From: Muricoccus harenae
Lineage (GTDB): Bacteria; Pseudomonadota; Alphaproteobacteria; Acetobacterales; Acetobacteraceae
NCBI RefSeq assembly: GCF_009848505.1
Contig: NZ_WWDL01000002.1
Coordinates: 62,001-126,000, forward strand
Length of the DNA stretch: 64,000 bases
Direction of reading: 5' to 3'
The notes under the pieces were generated by a model, which made no database searches, was not told where the DNA came from, and saw only the letters and a list, made by a program, of their open reading frames with translations. Of the stretch, positions 40,951 to 50,041 are shown piece by piece; the first letter of the stretch is position 1; the number at the start of each line of letters is the position of its first letter. The translations under genes were made by a program, and so were the position numbers.

Positions 40951-42188
40951 GCCGCGGCTCCTGCCTGCGAATTGCGCGGCGGCCGGTACTTGTTCAACTC
41001 CATCCGCCCCAGCTGGAAGCGGTGCACCTCGTCCGGGCCGTCCACGATGCGCAGCGTGCGGGCGATCTTGAACATGTAGGAGAGGGCGAAATCCTCCGTC
41101 ACGCCGGCACCGCCATGGGCCTGGATCGCCCAGTCGATCACCTGGCAGGCCATCTCGCCGGCCGTAACCTTGATCTCGGCGATGTCGGCGCGTGCCTCCT
41201 TGTTGCCGACGGTGTCCATGCGCCAGGCCGCATGCAAGGTCAGCAGGCGCGCCTGATCGATCAGGATGCGCGATTGCGCGATACGCTCGATGATGACGCC
41301 CTGGTCAGCCAGGGGCTTGCCGAAGGGCCGGCGCTCAAGCGAGCGCCGGCACATCATTTCGAGCGCCCGTTCCGCGAGCCCGATGGCCCGCATGCAGTGA
41401 TGGATCCGTCCCGGCCCCAGACGGCCCTGCGCAATCTCGAAGCCGCGGCCCTCGCCAAGCAGGATGTTCCCAACGGGGACGCGGACATTCTCGAACAGCA
41501 ACTCCGCATGGCCATGCGGCGCGTCGTCGAAGCCAAAGACGGGCAGCATCCGCTTGATCGTCAGGCCCGGCGTGTCGCGCGGAACCAGGATCATGGACTG
41601 CTGGCGGTGCTTGTCCGGGTTGTCGGGCGCAGTCTTGCCCATCACGATGAAGATCGCACAGCGCGGATCGCCGGCACCCGAGGACCACCATTTGCGGCCG
41701 TTGATGACGTAATGGTCGCCCTGCCGCTCGATGCGCGTCTGGATATTCGTCGCGTCGGAGGAGGCGACATCCGGCTCGGTCATGGCGAAGCAGGAACGGA
41801 TCTCGCCGGCAAGCAGAGGCTTCAGCCACCGGTCCTTGTGCTCCTGCGTACCGTAGCGCTCGATCGTCTCCATGTTGCCCGTATCGGGCGCGGAGCAGTT
41901 GAACACCTCACTCGACCAGGGAATGCGCCCCATGATCTCGGCCAGCGGAGCATATTCAAGGTTGGTGAGGCCGGCTCCATGCTCGGAGGCCGGTAGGAAC
42001 AGGTTCCACAGCCCCGCCTCGCGCGCCTTGGGCTTCAACGCTTCAGTGATCGGCACGGGCTGCCAGCGATCACTCGCCGTCGCCAGCTGCTCGTGATGCA
42101 GATGGTCATTGGGGATGACATGTTCGTCCATGAAGGTCTGCAGCCTTGACCGCAGCTCCTGGACCTTCGGCGAAAAGCTGAAATCCAT
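40947..42188 (-). CDS. ACAD10/11-type acyl-CoA dehydrogenase
   Basis: 413 aa. The FAD/acyl motif is [17 protein letters not shown] near residue 135. The C-terminal segment [24 protein letters not shown] has Asp in place of the YEGT Glu; this DGPDEVH motif is the hallmark of the ACAD10/11 and LvaC group, whose members eliminate phosphate from 4-phospho-acyl-CoA to give enoyl-CoA as well as dehydrogenating. First gene of the operon (SDR and kinase follow), and divergent from a quinone reductase at 42281. Spacing and overlaps indicate joint expression. Confidence 0.9.
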   Translation of the reverse strand: MDFSFSPKVQELRSRLQTFMDEHVIPNDHLHHEQLATASDRWQPVPITEALKPKAREAGLWNLFLPASEHGAGLTNLEYAPLAEIMGRIPWSSEVFNCSAPDTGNMETIERYGTQEHKDRWLKPLLAGEIRSCFAMTEPDVASSDATNIQTRIERQGDHYVINGRKWWSSGAGDPRCAIFIVMGKTAPDNPDKHRQQSMILVPRDTPGLTIKRMLPVFGFDDAPHGHAELLFENVRVPVGNILLGEGRGFEIAQGRLGPGRIHHCMRAIGLAERALEMMCRRSLERRPFGKPLADQGVIIERIAQSRILIDQARLLTLHAAWRMDTVGNKEARADIAEIKVTAGEMACQVIDWAIQAHGGAGVTEDFALSYMFKIARTLRIVDGPDEVHRFQLGRMELNKYRPPRNSQAGAAA

Positions 42189-42280
42189 CAGGCGTCTCCG
42201 TTCAGTCTTTCGCGTAGACTTGTGCCGCAGCGCGGCCGTGTCCAGTCTGGGGCGGGAAGCGGGTGAGGGAGGATGCCGGT

Positions 42281-43279
42281 ATGAAGGCTGTGCTGTGTCG
42301 CGAATATGGTCCGCCTTCGGCCTTGCGCGTGGAGGATCTCACCGATCCGGTTCCCGGCCCGGGCCAGCTCCTGGTGCGCGTCGAGGCCTGCGGCGTGAAC
42401 TTTCCGGACACGCTCATCATCCAGGGCAAGTATCAACAGAAGCCGTCCATGCCCTTCGCGCCTGGGGGCGAAATCTGCGGCATCGTCCAGGCGCTGGGCC
42501 AGGGGGTTTCTGAGCCCGCTATCGGCACACGCATCGCGGCCGTCATCACCTATGGCGGCTTCGCCGAGCTGGCGGTGGTCGAGGCCGTCAAGGCGGTGCC
42601 GGTTCCGGCAGGGGTCGAGCCTGAGGCGGCTGCCACACTTTGCCTTGCCTATGGCACAGTCCTGCATGCGCTGGAGGATCGCGGCGCGCTGCGGCCGGAA
42701 GAGGTGCTGCTGGTGCTCGGTGCCTCCGGCGGTGTCGGCATCGCGGCGATCCAGATCGGCAAGCTGCTGGGCGCGCGGGTCATCGCAGCGGCCTCCTCGG
42801 ACGAGAAGCTGCAAGCCTGCCGGGCGGCAGGCGCCGATGCGTTGATCGACTATTCGGCCGAAGGCTGGCGGGAACAGCTGCGCGGGCTGACTGACGGCCG
42901 AGGGGCTGACGTGGTGTTCGACCCTGTCGGAGGCGGCTATACCGAGCCGGCGCTGCGCTCTATCGCCTGGCGCGGGCGCTACCTTGTCGTGGGCTTCGCA
43001 GCCGGCGAGATACCCCGCATCCCGCTGAACCTCGTGCTGCTGAAGAACTGCGCCGTCACCGGCGTGTTCTACGGCGACTTCGCGCGCCGTGAGGCAGACA
43101 ACAACCGTGCCATGCTCGCGCGCCTTTTCGAATGGGTGGCCGAGGGCAAGCTGCAGCCCGTCATTTCCCAGCGCTTCCCGCTGGAATGTGCGTCCGAGGC
43201 ACTCGAGATGCTGGCGGGGCGGCGAGCGACCGGCAAGCTGGTGCTTGTCAACCATGCGGCGGCCTCTCCGCGCCCCTGA
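42281..43279 (+). CDS. Zeta-crystallin-like NADPH:quinone oxidoreductase
   Basis: 332 aa of the zinc-free medium-chain dehydrogenase family. [36 protein letters not shown] is the substrate-domain motif without zinc ligands, and [35 protein letters not shown] the cofactor loop. Members reduce quinones or act as enoyl-CoA/enoate reductases, e.g. 2-alkenal reductase-like. GGGAGGAT lies about ten bases before the ATG at 42281; a GTG six codons earlier is possible. Transcribed divergently from the ACAD operon; its 3' end overlaps the ligase gene by 32 bases. Confidence 0.9.
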   Translation: MKAVLCREYGPPSALRVEDLTDPVPGPGQLLVRVEACGVNFPDTLIIQGKYQQKPSMPFAPGGEICGIVQALGQGVSEPAIGTRIAAVITYGGFAELAVVEAVKAVPVPAGVEPEAAATLCLAYGTVLHALEDRGALRPEEVLLVLGASGGVGIAAIQIGKLLGARVIAAASSDEKLQACRAAGADALIDYSAEGWREQLRGLTDGRGADVVFDPVGGGYTEPALRSIAWRGRYLVVGFAAGEIPRIPLNLVLLKNCAVTGVFYGDFARREADNNRAMLARLFEWVAEGKLQPVISQRFPLECASEALEMLAGRRATGKLVLVNHAAASPRP

Positions 43280-45449
43280 GGGCAATCAAGCCGTCGACGG
43301 CGACCAGCCGCACCCCGGCGCAGATCACCGGATTGACGTCGATCTCAGCAATGCGATCGCCGTGGTCGGCGGCAAGCTCGGAGACGCGCTGCACGATACC
43401 CGCAAGCTGGTCGAGATCGACCGCCGGCAGGTTGCGGAAGCCCGACAGCAGCTTCGCGCCCTTGAGGCGCCCGAGCATCGCATGGGCTTCGTCATGGCCG
43501 ATCGGGGCCAGAGCCACCACGCTGTCCCGCAGCAACTCGACCAATATGCCACCAAGCCCGACCAGGACAGTCGGGCCGAAGAGGGGATCAAGCCTTGCGC
43601 CGACGACGATCTCGATGCCGGCCGGCACCATCGGCTGCACCAGCACGCCATTGATCGGTGCCCCGGGGGCGGCACGGACGGCGTTCGCCATGATCTCGGC
43701 AAAGGCCGCACGCACCGCCTTCGCATCGGGAAGGCTCAGCCGGATGACGCCAGCCTCGGTCTTGTGCGGAAGGGCCGGGCTCTCGACCTTGAGCACGACC
43801 GGATAGCCGGCCTGCTCGGCGGCCGCCATGGCGGCTTCGGCATCCTCCGCCAGAACCTCCTGCACGACGGGGATGCCATAGGCGGAGAGCACCGCCTTGG
43901 CTTCGCGCTCAGTGAGAACCGGGCCGGTCGCCTGATCCAGCAGCCGTGCCGCAGCGTCCTTGGCTGCGGCTGGTGCAAGCCGGGTCCTGACGATCGTGCC
44001 GGCCTGTCGCCTGGCCGCCCGTGCCTGCCAGGCGGCGATCGCCGTCATGCACCGGTCCATCGAGCGAAAAAGCGCGATATGCTCTTCGCCCTCTGCCTCA
44101 CGGGCGCCAGGGCCCTCCAGCCACTGTGTCGTCCATACGACGCAGCCGGGCTTACCGTGCCGGGCCGCAAGTTCACCCATCAGGCGGAAGCGGGGGGTCG
44201 CAACGTCATAGGCAAAGCCGTTGGGCAGGACCACCGCGCCATAGGCCGCATCCTCGAACAGGGCACCGAGGCAATCCCGCAGCGAGCCGGGATCGTTCAG
44301 CACCTGGGCGGTGACATCGCAGGGATTGCGCGCGGATCCGAACTCCGGCACGCGCGCTGCAAGCACCGCCTGCGCCTGTGGGCCTGGCTGCGGCAATTCC
44401 ACGCCGCGCGCCTCGGCCCGGTCGGCGGCCATGATTGCCGCTCCGCCGGAGGTGGAGACCACCGCAACGCCGGTGGCACGCGGAGGTGGCGCCTTGCCGA
44501 GGAAGCTGGCCAGTTCCATCAGCCCCTCGAAGTTCTCGCAGGGCACCATCCCGGCGCGTTCGAAGGCGGCGCGATACACCACCTCTGAGCCCGCGAGGGA
44601 GCCGGTATGGGACATCGCCGCCTCGGCGCCCTGGGCGCCGGTGCCGAGCTTATGGACGATGACTGGCTTGTCATGGCGCCAAGCGATCTCCGCCGCCTCG
44701 ATCAGCCGCGTAGGATCGGCCATGCCCTCGAACAGGAGGGCGATGGCGGAGCAGCCGGGGTCCTCGGACAGGGCGGCAACGAAATCGGCGACATCCACAT
44801 CGCCAGAATTGCCGCAGGTCAGGACACGGCGGACCTGCGTGCCGGATTCCACCGCCTGTGCGAGGGCAAATCCGAGATTGCCCGACTGGCTGATGATGCC
44901 GATGGCCGGACGCGTCGGTGGCGCCGGGGGCCGTGGAATGGCGACGAAGCTGATCTCTGCGCCGCGCGCATAATCGGCAAGCCCGATGCAATTCGGTCCG
45001 ACCAGGCGCACCCCGCCCTCCCGCGCCATGGCCACGAGCCGGCGCTGAAGGGCCACTCGCTCCGGCTTGCCGGTTTCGGCGAAGCCCGCCGCATAGAGCA
45101 CAAGCGCGCCCACCCCGGCGGCGACGCAGTCCCGGACCACGCCCTCGCAGGCCTCCATCGGCGTGGCGGCGACGACCATGTCGGGCACCTCCGGCAGCGC
45201 GGCGATGGAGGAATGGCAGGGCTGGTCACCCAGCCTGTCATAGCGCGGATTCACCAGATGCAGCCGCCCGGCGAAGCGCGCCAGGTTGCGAGCTGTTCGC
45301 TCGCCGAAGGACCCGGCGCGGGATGAGGCACCAACGATAGCGATGCTCTCCGGCTCGAGCAGCCTGAGGAGATCCGCGCGGCGGTAGACGGGGCGGGGCG
45401 CCAGGATGGCCGCCGGTCCGGCGGAAAGGGCGGAATGGTCTGGGATCAT
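43248..45449 (-). CDS. NDP-forming acyl-CoA ligase (acetate-CoA ligase family)
   Basis: 733 aa with all domains in one chain: CoA-binding ESIAIVGASSRAGSFGERTARNL at about 35-57, succinyl-CoA-ligase-type domain with the phospho-His in EAAMSHTGSLAGSEVVYRAA, and a C-terminal ATP-grasp region with LKVESPALPHKTEAGVIRL. It makes an acyl-CoA from an acid, CoA and ATP, releasing ADP and phosphate. Its ATG overlaps the LivM stop by four bases, so it is last gene of the transporter operon; its 3' end overlaps that of the convergent quinone reductase. Confidence 0.9.
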   Translation of the reverse strand: MIPDHSALSAGPAAILAPRPVYRRADLLRLLEPESIAIVGASSRAGSFGERTARNLARFAGRLHLVNPRYDRLGDQPCHSSIAALPEVPDMVVAATPMEACEGVVRDCVAAGVGALVLYAAGFAETGKPERVALQRRLVAMAREGGVRLVGPNCIGLADYARGAEISFVAIPRPPAPPTRPAIGIISQSGNLGFALAQAVESGTQVRRVLTCGNSGDVDVADFVAALSEDPGCSAIALLFEGMADPTRLIEAAEIAWRHDKPVIVHKLGTGAQGAEAAMSHTGSLAGSEVVYRAAFERAGMVPCENFEGLMELASFLGKAPPPRATGVAVVSTSGGAAIMAADRAEARGVELPQPGPQAQAVLAARVPEFGSARNPCDVTAQVLNDPGSLRDCLGALFEDAAYGAVVLPNGFAYDVATPRFRLMGELAARHGKPGCVVWTTQWLEGPGAREAEGEEHIALFRSMDRCMTAIAAWQARAARRQAGTIVRTRLAPAAAKDAAARLLDQATGPVLTEREAKAVLSAYGIPVVQEVLAEDAEAAMAAAEQAGYPVVLKVESPALPHKTEAGVIRLSLPDAKAVRAAFAEIMANAVRAAPGAPINGVLVQPMVPAGIEIVVGARLDPLFGPTVLVGLGGILVELLRDSVVALAPIGHDEAHAMLGRLKGAKLLSGFRNLPAVDLDQLAGIVQRVSELAADHGDRIAEIDVNPVICAGVRLVAVDGLIALRGAERPPHG

Positions 45450-46426
45450 GGTTGGGGTACGGGCCTGGTCTCTGGGGCGCGGGCAGCGGGGTTGGGGCGG
45501 GCGAGGAGGCGGCGCAGCACGGCATCGAACCCGCCGGGCAGGATGGCGAGGGCCGTGACCAGGGCCCCACCCAGGATGATGGCGTTGATTTCGCCACCGA
45601 AGGACAGGAAGCGTTCCTGCCCGACGACGAGCGCCGTGCCGATCAGCGGTGCGAGAAGCCGGCGGCGGCCGACAAGCACCACGGCCGTCAGCATCAGCAC
45701 GAGGAAGTAGGTCTCGAACAGATCGGGCCCGATATAGGCCCGCTGGTAGGCGTAGAGCCATCCGGCCGCCGAGCTGAAGACGGCCGAGAGCACGAAGACG
45801 CCAAGCCGAACCCGTCGCACGTCGATGCCGGACATGGTGGCGAGCCGCGGATTCAGATGGACCATCATCGCCATGGCGCCGAGGCGAGAGCGACGGAATT
45901 GCCGCACCGCATAGAGGGTGATCAGCAGCAGCACGAAGGCGTAGGGCCAGAGCATGGCATCGTTTGCCGCGGCAAGTCGCAGCGGGCCGATGGAAAGATC
46001 GAGTGTCGGAATGCCCGACACGCCGTCCGAGCCGCCCAGAAGGTCCCAATTATGCGCAACGGCCGCGGCGACCACTGTGGCGGCATAGGTGACGAGCGAG
46101 AAGACGAACTCCCGCAACTGCAAGGTCAGCAGCCCGAGCACGAGTGCGATGAGCATGCCGGCGGCAAGCGCGGCACCAAGCGTCAGCCAGGAACCGGCCC
46201 CCAGCCGCGTTGCAAGGAGACCGGTTGCATAGGCACCGGCGGCGAAGAACACCGTATGCGCCAGGCTCACCTCGCCGAGATCCGAGACGACGATGTCCAA
46301 CCCATATGCGGCGGTCGCCATGATGGCGATGACGACGAAGGCGCCGTGCACGCCGACCAAACCCGGAAGCAGGAAGATTCCGGCTGCGGCCAGTGCCAGA
46401 AGAGCAGGGCGAAGGACGGGGCTCAT
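45446..46426 (-). CDS. livM: LivM-type branched-chain amino-acid ABC permease
   Basis: 326 aa permease. GLDIVVSDLGEVSLAHTVFFAAGAYATGLLATRLG and RRSRLGAMAMMVHLNPRLATMSGIDVRRVRLGVFVLSAVFSSAAGWLYA match the LivM signature, with eight or more membrane segments. It overlaps the livH stop and the ligase start by four bases each. Together with 46423 it forms the channel for a carboxylate or amino acid captured by the 48802 product. Liv-type systems in such operons often move aromatic or alicyclic acids as well as Leu/Ile/Val. Confidence 0.93.
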   Translation of the reverse strand: MSPVLRPALLALAAAGIFLLPGLVGVHGAFVVIAIMATAAYGLDIVVSDLGEVSLAHTVFFAAGAYATGLLATRLGAGSWLTLGAALAAGMLIALVLGLLTLQLREFVFSLVTYAATVVAAAVAHNWDLLGGSDGVSGIPTLDLSIGPLRLAAANDAMLWPYAFVLLLITLYAVRQFRRSRLGAMAMMVHLNPRLATMSGIDVRRVRLGVFVLSAVFSSAAGWLYAYQRAYIGPDLFETYFLVLMLTAVVLVGRRRLLAPLIGTALVVGQERFLSFGGEINAIILGGALVTALAILPGGFDAVLRRLLARPNPAARAPETRPVPQP

Positions 46427-47295
46427 CGGCCACCCTTTCCGGCGCCGAGGGCGAGGCCGCTCGGGCGCAGCACCAGCACGACGATCAGCACGCCGAAGGC
46501 CGCTGTGGTGGCATAGGCTGGCGAGACGAAACCGCCGAACAGCGCCGTGAAGATGCCAAGCCCAATCCCAGCCACATAGCTGCCGGCCACGGAACCGATC
46601 CCCCCGAGCACCACCACGACGAAGGTCACGATCACCTCCTCGAAGCCGATATTGGTCAGGATGGGCGTGCGCGGCGCGACGAGTGCCGCCGCCAGGGCGA
46701 CGGCTGCACCCTCGAAGGCAAAGACCGCGAAATAGACCCGCCGCACATCGATCCCGGCGAGCTGCGCAAGCTTCGGATCCTCCGCGACCATACGTGCGGT
46801 GCGGCCGAGCGCACCGCGCTCCAGCGTCAGGTGCAGGAGGAGGAAGAACAGGATCGTGACCAGGATGATGGCGAGATCCTGTGCCGTCACCCAGGCGCCC
46901 GCCAACTCGAAGTCGATCCAGCTGAGCGGCGTCTCCAGCACCTGCGGATTGCCCCCGAAGACGAGCCCCGCGATCCCGCGCATCATATGCCCGAAGCCGA
47001 GCGTCACGATCATGATCGAGACCAGATCCTGGGTGAAGGTGAGGCGCAGCATCGCGGCCTGCATGACGAGGCCGATCAGGACTCCCGCCAGCATGGCGAC
47101 GAGAATGGCAAGCGGGTAGGGCAGGCCGAGCCCGACCGTCGCCCACCAGGTGACGAAGGCGGCCAGCATGTAGATCTGGCCATGGCCGAAGTTCACCAAC
47201 CGCGCCACGCCGAGCAGGACGGTCCAGCCGATCGCGATCAGCGCATAGGCATGGCCCAGCACGATGCCGTTGATGAGCTGCTGCACCAGATTCAT
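46423..47295 (-). CDS. livH: LivH-type branched-chain amino-acid ABC permease
   Basis: 290 aa permease starting LVQQLINGIVLGHAYALIAIGWTVLLGVARLVNFGHGQIYMLAAF, the standard LivH opening. GRTARMVAEDPKLAQLAGIDVRRVYFAVFAFEGA contains the EAA-equivalent loop, and EVIVTFVVVVLGGIGSVAGSYVAGI is the C-terminal conserved segment. Overlaps livF upstream and livM downstream by four bases each, so it is translated as part of the transport operon. Pairs with the LivM permease. Confidence 0.93.
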   Translation of the reverse strand: MNLVQQLINGIVLGHAYALIAIGWTVLLGVARLVNFGHGQIYMLAAFVTWWATVGLGLPYPLAILVAMLAGVLIGLVMQAAMLRLTFTQDLVSIMIVTLGFGHMMRGIAGLVFGGNPQVLETPLSWIDFELAGAWVTAQDLAIILVTILFFLLLHLTLERGALGRTARMVAEDPKLAQLAGIDVRRVYFAVFAFEGAAVALAAALVAPRTPILTNIGFEEVIVTFVVVVLGGIGSVAGSYVAGIGLGIFTALFGGFVSPAYATTAAFGVLIVVLVLRPSGLALGAGKGGR

Positions 47296-48023
47296 GCGAC
47301 CGCCTCGCCGAGATAGGCCGCCAGGATGCGCGGATCGTCCCGCATCTCGGCGGCCGGCCCCTCCGCCAGAATCCGGCCGCGCTCCAGCAGGATCATCCGG
47401 TCGACCACCTCGATCGCTGCGCGGACATTCTGCTCGACGAGCAGGACTGACAGGTTCTCGCCCACCAGCCCGCGCACTGTCCGCAGCACATCCACCACCA
47501 GCCGCGGCGCCAAGCCGATCGAAGGCTCGTCCAGCAACAGGGCACGGGGCCCGAGGCGAAGGGCGCGGGCGATCGCCAGCATCTGCCGCTCGCCGCCGGA
47601 GAGGGCGGAGGCGGTGTGGTGCAGCCGCTCGCGCAGGCGCGGGAACAGCGCGTAGATCTCTTCCTCGTCATGGCCGCGACGGCCGCTGCCGGCCGGGGCG
47701 CTCGCGGCCGCGATGTTGCCGGCGACGGTGAGCCGCATGAACACGGCGCCACCTTCCGGCACGAGCGTCAGGCCGCGCCGGACGCGGGCATGCGGTGGCA
47801 GGGATCCGATTTGCTCCCCATCGAGCAGGACGCTGCCGGCAACCGTGGGGGTACCTCGTGACCATCCAAGCAGGGCGTTCACCAGGGTCGACTTGCCCGC
47901 GCCATTCGCGCCGACCACCCCGACTAACTCACCGGGGGCTATGGCCAGATGCGGGATGTCCAGGGCGATATTGCCGCCATAGGCGACACGCAGGTCCCGC
48001 GCCTCCAGCACCGGCCGCCTCAT
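47292..48023 (-). CDS. livF: LivF-type ABC ATPase
   Basis: 243 aa nucleotide-binding subunit. Walker A is GVVGANGAGKSTLV, signature ALSGGERQMLAIARAL and Walker B LLLDEPSIGL, followed by the H-loop region VLLVEQNVRAAIEV. It powers the LivHM channel as a heterodimer with the LivG-type subunit at 48020. Start overlaps the LivG stop by four bases. Confidence 0.94.
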   Translation of the reverse strand: MRRPVLEARDLRVAYGGNIALDIPHLAIAPGELVGVVGANGAGKSTLVNALLGWSRGTPTVAGSVLLDGEQIGSLPPHARVRRGLTLVPEGGAVFMRLTVAGNIAAASAPAGSGRRGHDEEEIYALFPRLRERLHHTASALSGGERQMLAIARALRLGPRALLLDEPSIGLAPRLVVDVLRTVRGLVGENLSVLLVEQNVRAAIEVVDRMILLERGRILAEGPAAEMRDDPRILAAYLGEAVA

Positions 48024-48805
48024 GCGGCCTGTCCCAGATAGGCCTCGAGCACGCGGGGGTCCTTCTGGATCTGCTGCGGTGTGCCGGTCGCGAGGCAGCG
48101 CCCCTGTTCCAGCACGACGATCCGGTCGGCGACCGACATAATCAGGTCCATGTGGTGCTCGATGACCACGATCGCGACACCCTCGGCGCGGAGCCCGCGC
48201 AGCAGTTCCGCGAGCCGTGCCATGTCGACGCCACCCAACCCTGCCGCCGGCTCGTCCAACATCAGCACGCGCGCGCCGCGCCCGAAAGCCAGGGCGATCG
48301 ACAGCATGCGCTGGCTGCCATAGGGGATGTTGCCGGGCCGCAGGGCGTGCATCGCGCGCGGCACGCCGAAGCGTTCGAGAAGGTTAGCCGCCTCATGCTC
48401 CAGCGCACGACGTTGTGCTGCCTCACGCCAGGGCAACAGCAGGCTCGGCAGCAGTCCGGTACCTGCTTCCCGGGCCAGCACGGCCACCATATTGTCCAGG
48501 ACGGTCAGCGTGGCGAAGAAGGCATTCTGCTGGAAGGCTCGCTTGAGCCCAAGCGCGGCGAGGCCGAAAGGCGGCTCCGCCGTCACATCCCGGCTGCCGA
48601 GCCAGACGCGGCCAGTGCGCGTCGCCATATGGGTTGTCGCATCGTAGCAAGAGCTTTTGCCGGCGCCATTGGGCCCGATGATCCCCAGGATCTCCCCGGC
48701 ATGAACTTCCCAGCTCACGTCATCGAGCGCGACGAGGGCGCCATAGCGGACGCCGAGCCCTTCCACCCGAAGGAGCGGCGCGGGCCCGGGCACCGGCGAT
48801 GTCAT
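48020..48805 (-). CDS. livG: LivG-type ABC ATPase
   Basis: 261 aa. Walker A is IIGPNGAGKSS, the Q-loop ALGLKRAFQQNAFF, signature region IPYGSQRMLSIALAFG and Walker B VLMLDEPAAGL with H-loop VIEHHMDLIM. The stretch just after Walker A (SCYDATTHMATRTGRVWLG) departs from the usual TLFNxxTGxxxPxxG, which is a variant, not a frameshift, because the frame stays intact to the end. Overlaps both neighbours by four bases. Forms the second ATPase subunit of the Liv importer. Confidence 0.92.
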   Translation of the reverse strand: MTSPVPGPAPLLRVEGLGVRYGALVALDDVSWEVHAGEILGIIGPNGAGKSSCYDATTHMATRTGRVWLGSRDVTAEPPFGLAALGLKRAFQQNAFFATLTVLDNMVAVLAREAGTGLLPSLLLPWREAAQRRALEHEAANLLERFGVPRAMHALRPGNIPYGSQRMLSIALAFGRGARVLMLDEPAAGLGGVDMARLAELLRGLRAEGVAIVVIEHHMDLIMSVADRIVVLEQGRCLATGTPQQIQKDPRVLEAYLGQAA

Positions 48806-49950
48806 GCGCGCACCTCGATCTTGCCGTCCTTGACGGTGAAGAGGCGGTGGCTGGATCCGAGCTGGCCGTCAGGGCTGAAGGTGATGTCGCCGAAGACCGT
48901 CCCCTTGAACGATCCGCCACGGATGCGATTGGCGATCTTCTCGCGATCCAGCGTCTTCAGCTCATTCGCCGCCATGGCCCAGACCTGCAGCGAGGTGGCG
49001 CCGAGGGCCATGAACTTGTCCGGCGTGTAGCGAATCTTCTCCTCCGCCCGGCGCACGAAGTCCTGGTTCACCGGGTTGGAGGCGAAGGGCTCGACCTTCG
49101 GGAAATAGATGTCGGCGCCGGTGATGCCATTTGCCGCGTCGCCCGCCACCTGGATGACGCTAGGCGCCACGGTGCCGACCGCGGTCACCAGATCACCGCG
49201 AAGTCGCATCTGCCGGGCCTGGCGGAGCAGCGCGGGCAGGCCAGAGCCCTCATTGGCGTTGATTAAGACAATGGCATCGGCATTGGTCGAGCGAATGTTG
49301 GTCAGCGCCACGCGGAAGTCGGCCTGGGCGAAGGGGAAGCGCTCCTCCCCCACCTTGGTGTATTCATGGCCGATCGCCTTCAGCTCTGTCTCGATGGAGG
49401 CCTGGGCGCCGTTTCCATAGGCGTCGTTCTGGGTCAGGAAGGCGATACGCTTCGCACCCGTAGCCTTCAGGTGATCCGCGATGACACGCCCGTCCTGCGC
49501 GTTGGACGAGTTAAGCCGGATGGCGAGCGGATTGCCGCCGCCGGTCAGGATCTGATCGGCCTTGGAAACCGCGGTGATGTCGAGCACACCCGCCCGGGCG
49601 ATCACCGTTTGCGTGGCCAGCGTCACCGGGCTGTTCCAGCCCTCGATGATGACCGAGACACCCTCACCGATCAGCTCACTGGCGCGGCTCACACCGACGG
49701 CAGGGGTCGATTCATCGTCGCGCCTGATCACCTGGATCGATCGGCCGATAACCCCGCCCGCATCATTCACCATGGCCGCGGCGATTTCGACTGCCTCGCA
49801 GACATGCTGGCCCTGGACGGCGGTGCCGCCGCTCAGCGGGAACATCGCGCCCACCTTGATCGGGTCGGCCGCCCGCGCGAGCCGCGGGGCCGAGAGTGCG
49901 ACGGCACCGGCTGCCGTCATCCGCAGGAAGTCTTTGCGCGACATCGTCAT
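48802..49950 (-). CDS. Liv-type periplasmic solute-binding protein
   Basis: 382 aa. The signal is MTMSRKDFLRMTAAGAVALSAPRLARA, with the start at 49950 supported by GGAGG eight bases upstream. The mature part IKVGAMFPLSGGTAVQGQHVCEAVEIAAAMVNDAGGVIG is the LivK/LivJ family 4-type domain, followed by VIIEGWNSPVTLATQTVIARAGVLD. It supplies the Liv importer, whose other four genes follow directly. The ligand may be a branched-chain amino acid or an acid related to the catabolic genes upstream in the operon (50042-58127). Confidence 0.92.
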   Translation of the reverse strand: MTMSRKDFLRMTAAGAVALSAPRLARAADPIKVGAMFPLSGGTAVQGQHVCEAVEIAAAMVNDAGGVIGRSIQVIRRDDESTPAVGVSRASELIGEGVSVIIEGWNSPVTLATQTVIARAGVLDITAVSKADQILTGGGNPLAIRLNSSNAQDGRVIADHLKATGAKRIAFLTQNDAYGNGAQASIETELKAIGHEYTKVGEERFPFAQADFRVALTNIRSTNADAIVLINANEGSGLPALLRQARQMRLRGDLVTAVGTVAPSVIQVAGDAANGITGADIYFPKVEPFASNPVNQDFVRRAEEKIRYTPDKFMALGATSLQVWAMAANELKTLDREKIANRIRGGSFKGTVFGDITFSPDGQLGSSHRLFTVKDGKIEVRA

Positions 49951-50041
49951 CGGGACGTCCTCCATTGCCGCCATGCCTTCATGGTCGGTCGTTCGCCCGT
50001 CCGGAATCCGCGCCGGGCCCGCGGGGGAGAAGCGTGTCACA

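Noticed and set aside
43089-44588. 499-codon plus-strand frame inside the ligase gene
   Set aside because: Antisense to the phospho-His and ATP-grasp motifs of the ligase; shadow of GC-rich codon use.
48020-48805. Possible frameshift after Walker A of the LivG-type ATPase
   Set aside because: The unusual residues are followed in frame by normal Q-loop, signature and Walker B motifs, so it is sequence variation.
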